Assembly: GCA_026984035.1 (NCBI GenBank) | Contig: JALSSW010000148.1 | Coordinates: forward strand, 62,001 to 126,000 | Length of the DNA: 64,000 nt | Source: Planctomycetota bacterium | Lineage (GTDB): Bacteria; Planctomycetota; UBA1135; GCA-002748355 | Direction of reading: 5' to 3' | Shown here: positions 44,203 to 54,258 of the stretch, piece after piece | Position numbering within the stretch: the first letter of the stretch is position 1 | Layout of the letters: the number at the start of each line of letters is the position of its first letter | The notes under the pieces: model-generated | Databases searched by the model: none | Told to the model about the DNA's origin: nothing | The model's input: the letters and a program-made list of their open reading frames with translations, nothing else | Translations under genes and position numbers: made by a program

Positions 44203-45525
44203 TTAAAAGGAGAGGAACTCAACCTTGGCTTCTTTGATTTTCTTACGAAGCCAGGATCGGAAAAGCCAGGCCCGGATTTCCTTGAGCATGCGGTCCTTTC
44301 GGGGAGACTTCTTAAGAGCTGTCACCATTAGGAGAGAAATCTTCCCTTGAACTTCAATGGGTGCTGAAACCTGTGCCGTAGGGAGTTCAAAGGTTTTGGA
44401 GAGGATTTTGGGAGAAAACCCATCTTCTTTGCGGTGAACATACCCAAAATCACCAGCAAGTTTTTTTCCTCGAGGGTCTTCGGAATATTGGCGAGCCAGC
44501 ATCCTAAATGACCGAGGGTCCTTTGCGGCTTTTCGGAGTTTTTCTGCTAGGGCCTTCGCTTCTTCCATAGATCTTTTGGGCGGACCTAGGAGGTCAATTT
44601 TTAAGAGTCGCCGGCTTGGACCGAGGCGTTCCAGCCAAAGTTCTCGGTGGGTTTCCCATTCGTTTTGAAGGAACTTCATAGGGAAAAGATTCTGTCCCAA
44701 ACGAACCGCCAGCAGTTGAGCCTGGAATGCAGTCCCTTTTTTCAAATCTTCTACGGTCCGCCCTTGGGCTTTGAGGATATCGATAAAACCGATCTTCGCT
44801 TTTTTATATTGAGGATTTGAGGCGGCTTCCTGCTGACGCCTCTCGAACTCTTTGTCCAGGTCTGAGGGCCTAAGGCGAATGTGATGTTTCTTTGCCTCAA
44901 TCTGAAGGATCTTGGCTGCCACCATTTGTTTTAGGATGGAATTGCGGTCCTTTTCTACCAGGTTTCGGGCCATGACCCGACCAAGATCCGTTAAGGTAAA
45001 TTGATGGGAACCAACTTGTGCAGAGATTCCCGGGGGGAGTTTGCCGGGGGCGGTGATGACCTTGTGTTTCCGAGACTGTTCCCTTCTCCAAACCTGAATT
45101 TGTGCCGGGGAGATGGGGTCCTTCGGACCGAAATGTAAGTCATTTCGGACGAGTATCTCATTGAGGAGGGATAGCCGGATATAATTTTGAAAGACCTGAG
45201 GGTTGAGGCCTCTTCGTTTCAAATAATCTTTGATGTCCTTTCCTTGGGCTTCCAATTGCTTTTTTACAGTCCGAATACGGGCTTGGATGGCATCCTCTGA
45301 GACCCGAATTTTGCGAGTTTTGGCCTCGATCTCAACCAATTGCTGATCGACAAGGAATTGCAGGGCTTCTTTTCCCAGGGGCTTTCCGCGATGTCTCCGG
45401 GCAAGTTCTAGATAAAACTCTTCCCAAGTGACGCTTCCGCCCTGGAACCGAGCTGCCAGGTGTTGTCGAGGTCTCTGGAATCCGGGAAACAGGATGGTCG
45501 TTAGAAAGAAAGGCAACAGAATCAA
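44203..45525 (-). CDS. Exported parvulin-type peptidyl-prolyl isomerase (SurA/PpiC-like)
   Basis: A 440-residue protein with a short N-terminal export signal (ILLPFFLTTILFPG). A long helical chaperone-like region follows (KEALQFLVDQQLVEIEAKTR), then a parvulin domain seen in FRMLARQYSEDPRGKKLAGD and DFGYVHRKEDGFSP. It would fold or escort proteins in the periplasm. Proteins with this layout (SurA, PrsA, PpiD) aid outer-membrane protein insertion, which would suit a cell with several secretins. The start is TTG at 45525, with GGGGAG 5 bp upstream; the nearby ATG at 45530 is out of frame and stops at once. Convergent with der. Confidence 0.8.
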   Translation of the reverse strand: MILLPFFLTTILFPGFQRPRQHLAARFQGGSVTWEEFYLELARRHRGKPLGKEALQFLVDQQLVEIEAKTRKIRVSEDAIQARIRTVKKQLEAQGKDIKDYLKRRGLNPQVFQNYIRLSLLNEILVRNDLHFGPKDPISPAQIQVWRREQSRKHKVITAPGKLPPGISAQVGSHQFTLTDLGRVMARNLVEKDRNSILKQMVAAKILQIEAKKHHIRLRPSDLDKEFERRQQEAASNPQYKKAKIGFIDILKAQGRTVEDLKKGTAFQAQLLAVRLGQNLFPMKFLQNEWETHRELWLERLGPSRRLLKIDLLGPPKRSMEEAKALAEKLRKAAKDPRSFRMLARQYSEDPRGKKLAGDFGYVHRKEDGFSPKILSKTFELPTAQVSAPIEVQGKISLLMVTALKKSPRKDRMLKEIRAWLFRSWLRKKIKEAKVEFLSF

Positions 45526-45859
45526 AACATCTCCCCTTTGATTGGTGGGACAAAAGGGTACCCTCTTTCCCGTTTACAGCAAATGGGTTTTGAGACGAGC
45601 CTGGATGATTCATGAAATCCTGCCAATTGTTGCTTACCCGTCGTTGTCTTTATGGCCCTGCCAAGAGTTTGTTTTGTCCTTGGAGCCCTCTTGGAGGCGG
45701 AAGGGGCCATGAATCCTACTGGGTGATTTGGTAAGGGAGGCGTTGAAACACCAGGTTGAGGGACCGGGGTTTTGGTCCAACCAGAGTAAAGCACTGTGCT
45801 TGCATTCACTGTTTAAGTGGGTATGGATTTTTTTTGGCCCGTTCTAGGAGTTTTCACAC
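45526..45859. promoter_or_regulatory. 334 bp divergent region with palindrome and possible maeB promoter
   Basis: No gene seen. A 13-base palindrome, AAGCACTGTGCTT (45789-45801), overlaps a possible promoter for maeB: TTGCAT at 45800-45805 and TATGGA at 45822-45827, spaced 16 bp. A palindrome over the -35 would suit a repressor site for the malic enzyme gene. The -10 match is only fair. Confidence 0.35.
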
Positions 45860-48130
45860 ATGGTCACCCGGAAAGAAGCGCTCGATTATCATGCCAAGGG
45901 GAGGCCCGGTAAAATTGAGGTTAGCCCTACGAAACCCTGTTTCACGCAGCGCGATCTTTCGCTTGCCTATACCCCAGGGGTTGCGGAGCCTTGCTTGGAA
46001 ATTGAAAAGGATAGCAACGCTTCCTACCTCTATACCGATCGAGGAAATCTCGTTGCTGTTGTGACGAATGGGACGGCGGTTTTGGGTTTAGGGAATATTG
46101 GCCCTGAAGCTGCAAAACCTGTTATGGAAGGGAAAGGGGTTCTTTTTAAACGGTTTGCCGACATTGATGTTTTCGATCTGGAGCTCAAAACCCATTCGGT
46201 TGAGGAGTTTTGCGCTGCGGCACGAACTCTTGAACCCACCTTTGGTGGGATCAACTTGGAAGATATCAAGGCTCCCGAGTGCTTTTTTATTGAGAAAAAA
46301 TTAAGCGAGGAGATGGACATCCCTGTTTTCCATGATGACCAACATGGAACCGCGATCATTTCCGGGGCAGCTTTTTTAAACTACCTAAAAATCGCAGGGA
46401 AGAAGGCCGGAGACGTGCGGGCAGTTTTTTCCGGTGCCGGTGCTGCTGCGATTTCATGTGCTCGAATGTTCCTCCTTCTTGGGGTAAAAAAAGAAAACTT
46501 ATTCATGGTGGATTCTAAGGGGGTCATTACGACCGACCGCTTGGATTCCATCAATGAGTTCAAGAAACCCTTTGCGAGGGAAACAGATCGGAAGTCTTTG
46601 GAAGCGATCTTAGAGGGGGCCGATGTTTTTGTCGGCTTATCCAAAGCGGGTTTACTCACCAAGGAGATGGTGAAGGCAATGGCCTATTCTCCTTTGATCA
46701 TGGCCCTTGCCAATCCCGATCCTGAAATTTCCTATACCGATGCGAAAGAAGCAAGGCCGGATGCCATTGTGGCGACAGGAAGGAGTGATTTCCCCAACCA
46801 GGTGAACAATGTCTTGGGCTTTCCTTTTATTTTTCGAGGAGCTTTGGACGCCCGGGCCCGGAAGATCAATGAGGAGATGAAAGTCGCTGCAGTGCATGCG
46901 ATTGCTGCCCTTGCGAGGGAGGAAGTTCCAGAAACCGTTGGCCTTGCCTATGGGGGGAGGAGTTTCCGTTTTGGCCCGGATTACATCATTCCTAAACCTG
47001 TGGATCCTCGGGTTCTTACATGGGTGGCTCCGGCCGTGGCTCAAGCAGCCGTAGAATCCGGAGTAGCCCGGATTCAAATCGAGGACTGGGAAGAATATCG
47101 GAGTACTCTTGAGAGGAGAATGGGCCAGGGAGCAGATGTCCTTCGCTATATGACCCATCGGGCGAAAAGAAAGCCAGCTCGGATTGTCTTCCCGGAAGGA
47201 ACTCTTCCCATAGTCCTAAGGGCGGCTTCCATCTTGCATGAAGAAAAGGCAGCGATCCCCATTTTGATCGGTAATGAAGATCAAATCCGTGAAACCATTC
47301 GAGATATGGAGCTTGAGAGCCAATTGGATGGCATTGAGATCCATCAGCCCGAGACTTCCCCTCATTATGAAAAATATTGGAGGAAAATTTGGAAAATCCG
47401 GGAAAGAAAAGGGATGACCGAAATCAGCGCTAAAAGGGCGATGTCTTGGCGTTTGAATTTTGCTTCGATGATGGTGCGCGAAGGGGATGCCCATGGTCTT
47501 GTTGGAGGTATTGGGACGAGTTTTCCCGAAACGCTTCGAAGCCTTTTTCAAATCATCGGGACAGCTGAAGGGTTCCATAAAGTCGCAGGTTGCCACATGG
47601 TTCTTCGTCGGAATCGTCTTTATTTCTTTGCGGATACCACCTCGGTCATTGATCCCGATGCCGAGCACTTGGCACGAACGGCAGAAGGTGTGGCCGATAT
47701 GGTGAAACGATTCGATCTGGATCCAAAAATCGCCTTTCTTTCCTTTTCCACTTTCGGGTCCATGGATTCCAAAGAGTCCGAAAAAATGCGTGAAGCTAGG
47801 AGGATCCTGCGAGAATCGCGGCCTGAATTGATGGCGGATGGGGAAATGCAAGCGGATGTTGCCTTGCTTCCTGAACATCGCAAAGAACGCTTTCCTTTTT
47901 GTGAATTGGAAGGGCGCGCAAATGTCCTCATTTTTCCCTGCTTAGCCTCGGGGAATATTTCGTACAAAATTACCCAGTGTATGGGAGCTTCTCTCGTTTT
48001 GGGTCCAATGATGGTCGGGCTGAATCATCCGGCCACCCTCTTAAATCCATATGCTACGGTGGACGAAGTCCTCCAAGCCGCAACGGTGACCTCGATGTTC
48101 TGCGCTTCATTGAACTCTGGTTCGTCATGA
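45860..48130 (+). CDS. maeB: NADP-type malic enzyme with phosphotransacetylase-like C-terminal domain
   Basis: A 756-residue MaeB-type enzyme that decarboxylates malate to pyruvate with NAD(P) reduction. The malic enzyme domain (residues 1-430) shows TPGVAEPCL, the metal/substrate segment [20 protein letters not shown], and the nucleotide-binding [17 protein letters not shown]. The second half (about residues 430-756) resembles phosphate acetyltransferase ([30 protein letters not shown]), but in MaeB proteins it acts as a regulatory domain sensing acetyl-CoA. Length is typical. TAGGAG lies 9 bp before the ATG. Confidence 0.95.
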   Translation: MVTRKEALDYHAKGRPGKIEVSPTKPCFTQRDLSLAYTPGVAEPCLEIEKDSNASYLYTDRGNLVAVVTNGTAVLGLGNIGPEAAKPVMEGKGVLFKRFADIDVFDLELKTHSVEEFCAAARTLEPTFGGINLEDIKAPECFFIEKKLSEEMDIPVFHDDQHGTAIISGAAFLNYLKIAGKKAGDVRAVFSGAGAAAISCARMFLLLGVKKENLFMVDSKGVITTDRLDSINEFKKPFARETDRKSLEAILEGADVFVGLSKAGLLTKEMVKAMAYSPLIMALANPDPEISYTDAKEARPDAIVATGRSDFPNQVNNVLGFPFIFRGALDARARKINEEMKVAAVHAIAALAREEVPETVGLAYGGRSFRFGPDYIIPKPVDPRVLTWVAPAVAQAAVESGVARIQIEDWEEYRSTLERRMGQGADVLRYMTHRAKRKPARIVFPEGTLPIVLRAASILHEEKAAIPILIGNEDQIRETIRDMELESQLDGIEIHQPETSPHYEKYWRKIWKIRERKGMTEISAKRAMSWRLNFASMMVREGDAHGLVGGIGTSFPETLRSLFQIIGTAEGFHKVAGCHMVLRRNRLYFFADTTSVIDPDAEHLARTAEGVADMVKRFDLDPKIAFLSFSTFGSMDSKESEKMREARRILRESRPELMADGEMQADVALLPEHRKERFPFCELEGRANVLIFPCLASGNISYKITQCMGASLVLGPMMVGLNHPATLLNPYATVDEVLQAATVTSMFCASLNSGSS

Positions 48131-48370
48131 AAAATTTTGCTATCGGTGGCTTCCAGCACCTGCGATAACAACAATTTCTGCTCAGCTGGGTCGATCAGAG
48201 TCTTTTTGTTTCAGGCGGGTCTTTCCGGGAGAGGATCGATGTGAGCCCTCTCTCCGCTTGAAAGAAATGGAAGGATCTATTGGGGCCTCGATCTGCCTCA
48301 AAACGCAAATCTTTAGACATCATCAATGATTTGGGGATTTGAACCCAAAACCAGAAACAAATACCCTTTT

Positions 48371-49087
48371 TCACCAAGCGCAAGTACGGATGCTATCCTC
48401 CTGAAAGGAGTAAAACCGATTTTTCCCAAGGATGAGATGATCCAAAAGAGGAATGCCCAGGATTTTGCCGCTGTCCTCAAGGCGCTTGGTAATCTCCCTA
48501 TCCTCTCCTGAAGGATGTGGGTCTCCGCTGGGATGATTATGGGCCACGATGATGGATGCTGCCGCACAGCGAATCGCCGGCCGAAACACCTCCCTCGGAT
48601 GTACGATAGAGGCCTGGAGGCTTCCGATACTGATGAGCCGAAGGCCCAGAACCCTGTTTTTTGTGTCCAGAAGGAGAGCGTGAAATTCCTCGCGCATCCC
48701 ATCGCCAAGCTGACCTCGAAAACGCCTTGCTGCAAGAACGGGGTCGCGAACGATTTCAGTGAAATCTGGAGAAGGCCTGCTCGCTCGTCTTCCCATTTCA
48801 AAAGCTGCAAGAATACGCGAAGCCTGAGCGATCCCTAGGCCGGGAAGCTCACACAGTTCTTTGACTTCTCTCTGTGCGAGGCCATGAAACCCCTTACAGG
48901 AATCAAGGATCCTGCGGGCAAGTCTCTCAACGCCCAGCCCTGCAGCTCCCTGCCCGAGAAGGAGAGCAAGGAGTTCCGTCTCATCCAGGTGGGACGCTCC
49001 CATCCCCAGGAGACGTTCACGAAGCTGCGGACGATCCTGAAAGGTTCGGGCCTTTTGTCGGTTTTTCAGCGCTTCTCTTTTTCTCAT
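48371..49087 (-). CDS. radC: RadC/JAB-domain protein (UPF0758)
   Basis: A 238-residue protein from the ATG at 49087. The N-terminal helix-hairpin-helix region (LAQREVKELCELPGLGIAQA) precedes a JAMM metalloprotease-like domain with HNHPSGDPHPSGEDREIT. Despite the name, a role in DNA repair is not established for this family. A longer frame reaches 49213 but its added residues are translated from the 3' part of the tmRNA gene, so 49087 is preferred. A 240 bp non-coding stretch with no clear terminator separates its end from convergent maeB. Confidence 0.9.
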   Translation of the reverse strand: MRKREALKNRQKARTFQDRPQLRERLLGMGASHLDETELLALLLGQGAAGLGVERLARRILDSCKGFHGLAQREVKELCELPGLGIAQASRILAAFEMGRRASRPSPDFTEIVRDPVLAARRFRGQLGDGMREEFHALLLDTKNRVLGLRLISIGSLQASIVHPREVFRPAIRCAAASIIVAHNHPSGDPHPSGEDREITKRLEDSGKILGIPLLDHLILGKNRFYSFQEDSIRTCAW

Positions 49088-49149
49088 GCAAACAGAGACG
49101 CGGAAGGGACAAAAGCTGCTGAAAATTGTGTTTTTTTGAGGCAGGAAAA

Positions 49150-49504
49150 TGGTGGAGGCGGGGGGAGTCGAACCCCCGTCCCGTGATGTCCGGACCGGTC
49201 CGTCTACGTGCATAGTCCCCGATTCTGTCTCATCTTTATGAGGCCCCGGGGACGGGGCTCATAAAGACCAGCCTGACGAAAGTCTTATCGGAACGGGGTC
49301 AGACAGCCCGTTTCGACCAGTTCGCTATGTGACGAGCTTCAGAATCCGCGAACAAAACCCTGGGCTCGTGGCAATCCTTCTAGGCTGCCATTGCGTAGTG
49401 CGTATCGGCACATAAAGTTGTTTCCAGGTGTTTTACGAGGCCTCCTGGAACCTCGGCACGCAAAACCGATCTCGACAACATCCGGTCGATACCGTTTCGC
49501 CCCC
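49150..49504 (-). ncRNA. ssrA: Transfer-messenger RNA (tmRNA)
   Basis: A 355-nucleotide RNA that rescues stalled ribosomes. The 5' end GGGGGCGAAACGGTATCGAC (from 49504) is the standard tmRNA opening. The 3' end carries a T-arm with GGTTCGACTCC and closes CGCCTCCACCA at 49150, and GGGGGCG pairs with CGCCTCC as a 7 bp acceptor stem. CCA is encoded. Between them the tag frame at 49409-49380 reads A-D-T-H-Y-A-M-A-A and stop, close to the usual (x)YALAA ending but with methionine in place of leucine. GC-rich hairpins around 49240-49260 fit the pseudoknot region. The RNA is not split or permuted. Confidence 0.92.
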
Positions 49505-49648
49505 ATTTTCAAAGATCGAAACTGAAGATCTCAGAACCTTTTTCGACGATTGGGGGAGGAATTCCAAGGGGGAAATCCTGGGTGGAGCTTGGGCTGAAAA
49601 AAAAGGTGTCGTTGTTTCCTCAAAAAGGGAAGCTAACCTTTTGCGGCC

Positions 49649-50848
49649 ATGGGGTTACGAAGCGAAAAGTCCTGTTCTTTGAAGAGCCCCCCCAGGGGCC
49701 GGGTTTTGCCTGGTCTTTTTTTGATCTTGCTGGGACTTGGAAGTTGCTCCAACTACCGGGGTCTCTTGAAGGAAGTCGATTCCGTCGTGGGGTTTAATCC
49801 TTTAACCTTTGGTGAACCCGCCCGTATCGAATACTCCCCCAAGGCCCTTCGCCATCCCTGGATGATTCGGGCCTTTGGCTGGTTTCACTTGGATGCTTTC
49901 ACTGAAAATGTCCTGGGTTTGCGACGTCAATGGATCGATCTCAAGGATCCGGCCGGATTTCTTCGGGAGCGCATTCCTCGTTTGGTCGGGGAAGCAGAGA
50001 ACCGGCTGGATTTTTTAGGAGAAGCCGCATGGCGGCTTCTTTTGATTCTGGATAAGGATCCCTCCGATTTGAACCGAGCCATGTCCGTCGAGGGGATGAT
50101 GAGGGTTCTGCGAATTCTAGCCCCTGGCTTTGATCCAGAGGACCAGCGCCTTCTCTTTGGGTTTCCCGAAGAGTTCGAACGTCGGGCAGGCCCACTCCTA
50201 AAACGAATGGAAGAATATTGGCCAGGCCTTGGGAAAAGGCCGCTTTTGAGTGAGCAGAGAGATGATTTTGCAACCCTTTTGAGAGACTTAAGCTATCTAC
50301 CTGCTGGAAACTTGATCCAAGAAAGGGGGCGTATCCGACTCTTCCTGGAAGCTTTGAGCTCGGAAACGGATCCGGGACTTCAAAAGGTGATCGCTGAGTA
50401 CCTCTTTGAGAGCTTGCGAAGGGCTTGTTTGCATGGCCTGGTCGTTGGCCTTGCAGATCGATTAAGCCCCGAAGTGAGGATTTCGGCGATTAACGCCTTT
50501 TTTTCTTTAGGCAAAACAAAAGCCATCCCTTGGATTCTTGCCCAGTTGAAGCAGAATGTCGCGGCTGTTTTCGGGCCTACAGGTCCCGTGGATACCAGTC
50601 CGGATGTCCGGAGAAGGTTGGCCGTTTTGTGCGCATCTATGCAGGCTTCTGAGGGAGATTTGGAGGTAGGAAAAGGCCCCAGTCCCTTTGCCTTCATGTA
50701 TCAAATGGCCTTTGAAGATGGGGATCGAGGACTTCGCTTACTTGCTCGAGAATTCTTTGCCTGGATCTTACATCGCCCCATGGACAAAGAGGGTTCTTGG
50801 ATTCCTAAGTGGTGGAGAGATCACACCGCACGTGGCGCGACCAAATAA
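49649..50848 (+). CDS. Lipoprotein with helical repeats, unknown function
   Basis: A 399-residue protein. A signal peptide ends in a lipobox (LFLILLGLGSCSN). The mature chain is mainly helical, with a HEAT-like stretch around residues 250-300 (KVIAEYLFESLRRACLHGLV; SPEVRISAINAFFSLGKTKA). It ends with WIPKWWRDHTARGATK. No catalytic motif. It lies 28 bp before the flippase-like gene, so the two may be one operon and may share an envelope role. I recognise no named family. Confidence 0.6.
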   Translation: MGLRSEKSCSLKSPPRGRVLPGLFLILLGLGSCSNYRGLLKEVDSVVGFNPLTFGEPARIEYSPKALRHPWMIRAFGWFHLDAFTENVLGLRRQWIDLKDPAGFLRERIPRLVGEAENRLDFLGEAAWRLLLILDKDPSDLNRAMSVEGMMRVLRILAPGFDPEDQRLLFGFPEEFERRAGPLLKRMEEYWPGLGKRPLLSEQRDDFATLLRDLSYLPAGNLIQERGRIRLFLEALSSETDPGLQKVIAEYLFESLRRACLHGLVVGLADRLSPEVRISAINAFFSLGKTKAIPWILAQLKQNVAAVFGPTGPVDTSPDVRRRLAVLCASMQASEGDLEVGKGPSPFAFMYQMAFEDGDRGLRLLAREFFAWILHRPMDKEGSWIPKWWRDHTARGATK

Positions 50849-50875
50849 GAAATTGATGCATTTGAGGATTCACCA

Positions 50876-52075
50876 TTGAGTCGGAAATTTTTAGTCCTGA
50901 TCCTGAAGCTACTTTTAGCCACGGCATTAATCTTCTTTGTTCTCAGCAAAATCGACCTTGTGGATCGATATGAGATCTTGCAAACAAAAGCCGGGACCGA
51001 GACGGTCATCCGTCAGGTTGAGGGGAAGATTGTGGGAAACTGGCAAGCTAGGCCCGTCTCCTTTTTAGCCAAGGGCTCAACTCAAACGGAAGAGATTCGC
51101 CCCGGGGTTTTACCCGACGGAAAGGTCCTGGCTCTTCGACCGGGGCTTTTGACATACCTCAAAGGGATGAATATCCCAAAGTTCCTCTTCGGGGCTCTCT
51201 TCTTTTTCATCGTTGCGACGTTTTCATCCGTGAGATGGTGGTGGTTACTTCGAGTCAATGAATTGAAGGTCAGTGTGCTGGAAGCCTTCCGTTTGACCTG
51301 GATCGGAATCTTTTTCAATAATGTTGTTCCAGGCTTGACAGGTGGGGATGTCATCAAAGCTTTTTACATTGCCCGAAAAACCGGGAAAAAAGCTCGACCC
51401 ATTGTCACCGTTCTTGTGGATCGCATCCTTGGGTTGGCTGCCTTGGCCTTTTTGGCCGGTTTGGTGATGTTATTCAACTTCCAGGATTTCTGGGAAGTCG
51501 CACTGGGTATCTATGTTGGGCTTTTTATTTTAGCGATGGGGGCCATTGCATATTTCTCTCGCAGAATTCGGAAAGCGGTTCATTTGGATGCTCTTTTGCT
51601 CAAATTGCCCATGGCTTCCGTTTTTCAACAGTTGGACCAAGCGGTTATTTTCTATCGGCACCATGTCTCTGGCTTGGCGACTTGGTTTTTTCTCTCTGTC
51701 GGAAACCATTTCTTGGCTGTTCTTGGGGTAGCCTTAATCGGTGACTCCTTGGGAGTTGGGGTTCCGTGGACGGGTTATTTTGTTTTGATCCCGGTGATCA
51801 ATATTATTTCCGCGGTTCCTCTGACTCCGTCCGGGTGGGGGGTGGGAGAAGCCATGTATGGGTTTTTCTTCAAAAAATACTGTGCCCATTACCTCGTTGG
51901 CATTGCGAATGCCGGGCAAATTATTGCCACCAGGGCCATTGCTCTTTCGGTGGTCTACCGGATTCATTTGATGCTTTGGTCGGTTTTGGGGGCTATCTTT
52001 TTGCTCTTCGAGCGGGGAAAGGCGCCCATCAAGGTTCTTTCCGAGTCTTTGGAAGAATCGACCCCTTCCCATTGA
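50876..52075 (+). CDS. Flippase-like membrane protein (LPG synthase TM / UPF0104 family)
   Basis: A 399-residue inner-membrane protein with about eight helices. The blocks RWWWLLRVNELKVSVLEAFR, IGIFFNNVVPGLTGGDVIKA and VVTVLVDRILGL-like VLVDRILGLAALAFLAGLV, and PLTPSGWGVGEAMYGFFF, are typical of the family that includes YbhN and the membrane part of MprF. MprF-type proteins flip modified phospholipids; the stand-alone proteins are less well defined. A periplasmic segment of about 80 residues sits between the first and second helices. The start is TTG at 50876 with GAGG 8 bp upstream; there is no better ATG. It lies between a lipoprotein gene and a radical SAM gene. Confidence 0.8.
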   Translation: MSRKFLVLILKLLLATALIFFVLSKIDLVDRYEILQTKAGTETVIRQVEGKIVGNWQARPVSFLAKGSTQTEEIRPGVLPDGKVLALRPGLLTYLKGMNIPKFLFGALFFFIVATFSSVRWWWLLRVNELKVSVLEAFRLTWIGIFFNNVVPGLTGGDVIKAFYIARKTGKKARPIVTVLVDRILGLAALAFLAGLVMLFNFQDFWEVALGIYVGLFILAMGAIAYFSRRIRKAVHLDALLLKLPMASVFQQLDQAVIFYRHHVSGLATWFFLSVGNHFLAVLGVALIGDSLGVGVPWTGYFVLIPVINIISAVPLTPSGWGVGEAMYGFFFKKYCAHYLVGIANAGQIIATRAIALSVVYRIHLMLWSVLGAIFLLFERGKAPIKVLSESLEESTPSH

Positions 52076-52093
52076 TTGGGGTAGGATGAATAG

Positions 52094-53236
52094 ATGCCAC
52101 GAATTCGAACAAAGCGTTTTTTACGAGTGAAGGTTGATATGGTCAACCGCTGTCAGTTGCGGTGTATCATGTGCCATTTCTCCCACCCGGACTTTGAGGA
52201 AAGCAACCTCCTGATGGACCGTGAGTTGCTTGAGAAAGTCGCCAGGGAGATCTTTCCTCTTGCGCACGATGTTGTCCTTTCTTCCTCGGCCGAGCCCCTA
52301 ATGGCCCCCGAACTTCCCAGGGCCTTGGAACTTTGTAAGGAATACGGAGTTCCCTTCTTTCATTTTTCGACCAATGCCATGTCCATGACCGAAAAGTTAA
52401 TGGACAAGATCATCGAAGTGCAGATGCCGGTCCTCACAGTTTCGGTGGATGGTGCAACAAAAGAGACTTTTGAGCGAATCCGCTATCCCGGAAAATGGGA
52501 TGTGTTTTTAAAAAAGCTTGCCTTAATCCGACGAAAAAAAGAAGAAGCTGGATCTGTTTTGCCCAAGCTTTCCGGGACCGCTGTTCTCATGCGATCCAAC
52601 ATCGAAGAGATGCCCGATCTTCTACGCCTTCTTGCCTCCCAAGGATTTAGTGATGTCAATTTTGTCCACATGGGGGTTTTGGGCGGAATGGGAATGGAAG
52701 ATGAGACTCTCGTCAAATTCCCGGATCTAAGCAACCGAATTTTGGAAGAATGCGCTGAAGTTGCTTCAGAGCTGGGACTTAAGCTGATGGCTCCTATGCC
52801 CTTTCCTGAAGGGATCCAGGACGGAATGCGAGAGGATATCCGGAATGAGGAAGAAGGTGGTGGAACAGCCTTGGTGGCCCCGGAGGATAGCGATTTTTCA
52901 GTTCATGAATTTTTGGATCATAAAAACCGTGAGTTCAATTTGGCCGTTTCCCCACGGGATCGTCATAAAAGACTCTGCTACTTCCCTTGGTACTACATTC
53001 ATGTAAATCCTGATGGGACGGTTTTTCCCTGTGGCCATTGGTTTGAATTTTCCACCTTCGGCGATTTTAAAACCCAAACCTTTCAAGAAATTTGGGGGGG
53101 AAAGGAGTTTCGCGAATTGCGCAAGCAAATTCGGGATTTGAAGCTCCGAAAGGTCTGCGCCAATTGCACGATCTCTGGTATGGGGCGTCCGGATGTTCTT
53201 GCCAGCTTTTCCCGGCGGGAAAAACTGAGGAATTGA
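52094..53236 (+). CDS. Radical SAM/SPASM-domain protein
   Basis: A 380-residue enzyme with the radical SAM motif C20-x3-C24-x2-C27 (RCQLRCIMCHFS). A SPASM region follows towards the C-terminus with CYFPWYYIHVNPDGTVFPCG and VCANC, which would bind one or two auxiliary [4Fe-4S] clusters. SPASM proteins modify peptides or small molecules; I see no precursor peptide gene beside it, and the substrate is unknown. It starts 19 bp after the flippase-like gene and is probably co-transcribed, so a lipid or envelope modification is one option. Confidence 0.85.
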   Translation: MPRIRTKRFLRVKVDMVNRCQLRCIMCHFSHPDFEESNLLMDRELLEKVAREIFPLAHDVVLSSSAEPLMAPELPRALELCKEYGVPFFHFSTNAMSMTEKLMDKIIEVQMPVLTVSVDGATKETFERIRYPGKWDVFLKKLALIRRKKEEAGSVLPKLSGTAVLMRSNIEEMPDLLRLLASQGFSDVNFVHMGVLGGMGMEDETLVKFPDLSNRILEECAEVASELGLKLMAPMPFPEGIQDGMREDIRNEEEGGGTALVAPEDSDFSVHEFLDHKNREFNLAVSPRDRHKRLCYFPWYYIHVNPDGTVFPCGHWFEFSTFGDFKTQTFQEIWGGKEFRELRKQIRDLKLRKVCANCTISGMGRPDVLASFSRREKLRN

Positions 53237-53346
53237 GGAAAGAGCTTTTCTCCTTCTTTTTCTCCAAGGGTGCTTGGGTTAGTCTCTCCCCCTTTTGGGG
53301 CTCGGGAAAAATCGAGTCGTGCAGATCCAGCTAAGAGGATGATTCT

Positions 53347-54249
53347 ATGAGTTTGCTCGTCGTTGGCTCAACAGCCTATGACTCCATTGAGACACCTGAT
53401 GGGAGCAGGGAGGATTGTCTGGGTGGTTCTGCTACCTATTTTTCTCTTGCTGCTCGGTTTTTTACCGATGTACGTTTGGTAAGTGTTGTGGGAGATGATT
53501 TTCGGGATGAAGATCGGAAGCTCCTGGAAAAGTGCAATGTGGACACCTTCGGTTTGGAGACAAAGAAAGGCCGGACCTTTCGGTGGTCGGGGCGATATCA
53601 CGCCGATATGAACCATCGAGATACGGTCTCGGTAGACCTCAATGTTTTTGAAGGTTACCAACCAATGGTTCCAATGAATTGGCGAAAAACGCCCTTCGTG
53701 TTCCTCGCAAATGGCCACCCTGAGGTACAAACCTCCGTCCTGGAACAAATGGAAGAGAGGCCACATTTTGTTGTGGCGGATACGATGGACCTATGGATTG
53801 ATATCGCGAGGGACTCCCTGCTGGGTCTCTTGAAAAAGGTAGATGGCATTGTCCTCAATGATGAGGAAGCAAGGCAGATCACCTATGAATCCAACCTCAT
53901 CAAAGCGGGGCAGGCACTTTTGGAATTGGGGCCTCGGATTGTTCTCATCAAGAAAGGGGAGCACGGGAGCTTCCTTTTTAGCCACTTCTTTCAGTTTGCC
54001 CTTCCTTCTTATCCCACAGAAGATGTTGCGGATCCCACTGGAGCAGGAGATTCTTTTGCGGGTGGATTTATGGGGTTTTTGGCAAGCCGAGGGCGGGTGC
54101 AACTGGGAAACCTGAAGCGGGCCATGGCTTTTGGAACCGTGGCTGCATCGATCAATGTGGAGTCCTTTGGTGTGGAACGTCTTGCAGGGACGGAAAAACC
54201 CGAAATCGAAGCTCGATACCAAGATCTTCTACAATTCATCCAGTTGTAA
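53347..54249 (+). CDS. PfkB-family sugar or nucleoside kinase
   Basis: A 300-residue ribokinase-fold kinase. The N-terminal glycine motif is in CLGGSATYFS, and the C-terminal signature is DPTGAGDSFAGGFMGFLA, with the catalytic aspartate in GAGD. It phosphorylates a sugar, nucleoside or related alcohol with ATP. Substrate not predictable, though residues near the start (YDSIETPDG) resemble uncharacterised bacterial PfkB proteins annotated as sugar kinases. It follows the radical SAM gene by 110 bp and precedes thpR by 9 bp. Confidence 0.85.
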   Translation: MSLLVVGSTAYDSIETPDGSREDCLGGSATYFSLAARFFTDVRLVSVVGDDFRDEDRKLLEKCNVDTFGLETKKGRTFRWSGRYHADMNHRDTVSVDLNVFEGYQPMVPMNWRKTPFVFLANGHPEVQTSVLEQMEERPHFVVADTMDLWIDIARDSLLGLLKKVDGIVLNDEEARQITYESNLIKAGQALLELGPRIVLIKKGEHGSFLFSHFFQFALPSYPTEDVADPTGAGDSFAGGFMGFLASRGRVQLGNLKRAMAFGTVAASINVESFGVERLAGTEKPEIEARYQDLLQFIQL

Positions 54250-54258
54250 CTCAAAAAA

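Noticed and set aside
48325-48370. tRNA-like T-arm (minus strand GGGTTCAAATCCCC) after radC
   Set aside because: The T-stem has a mismatch when the loop is set to seven bases, no acceptor, D or anticodon arm can be placed upstream, and the required 5' part would lie inside radC.
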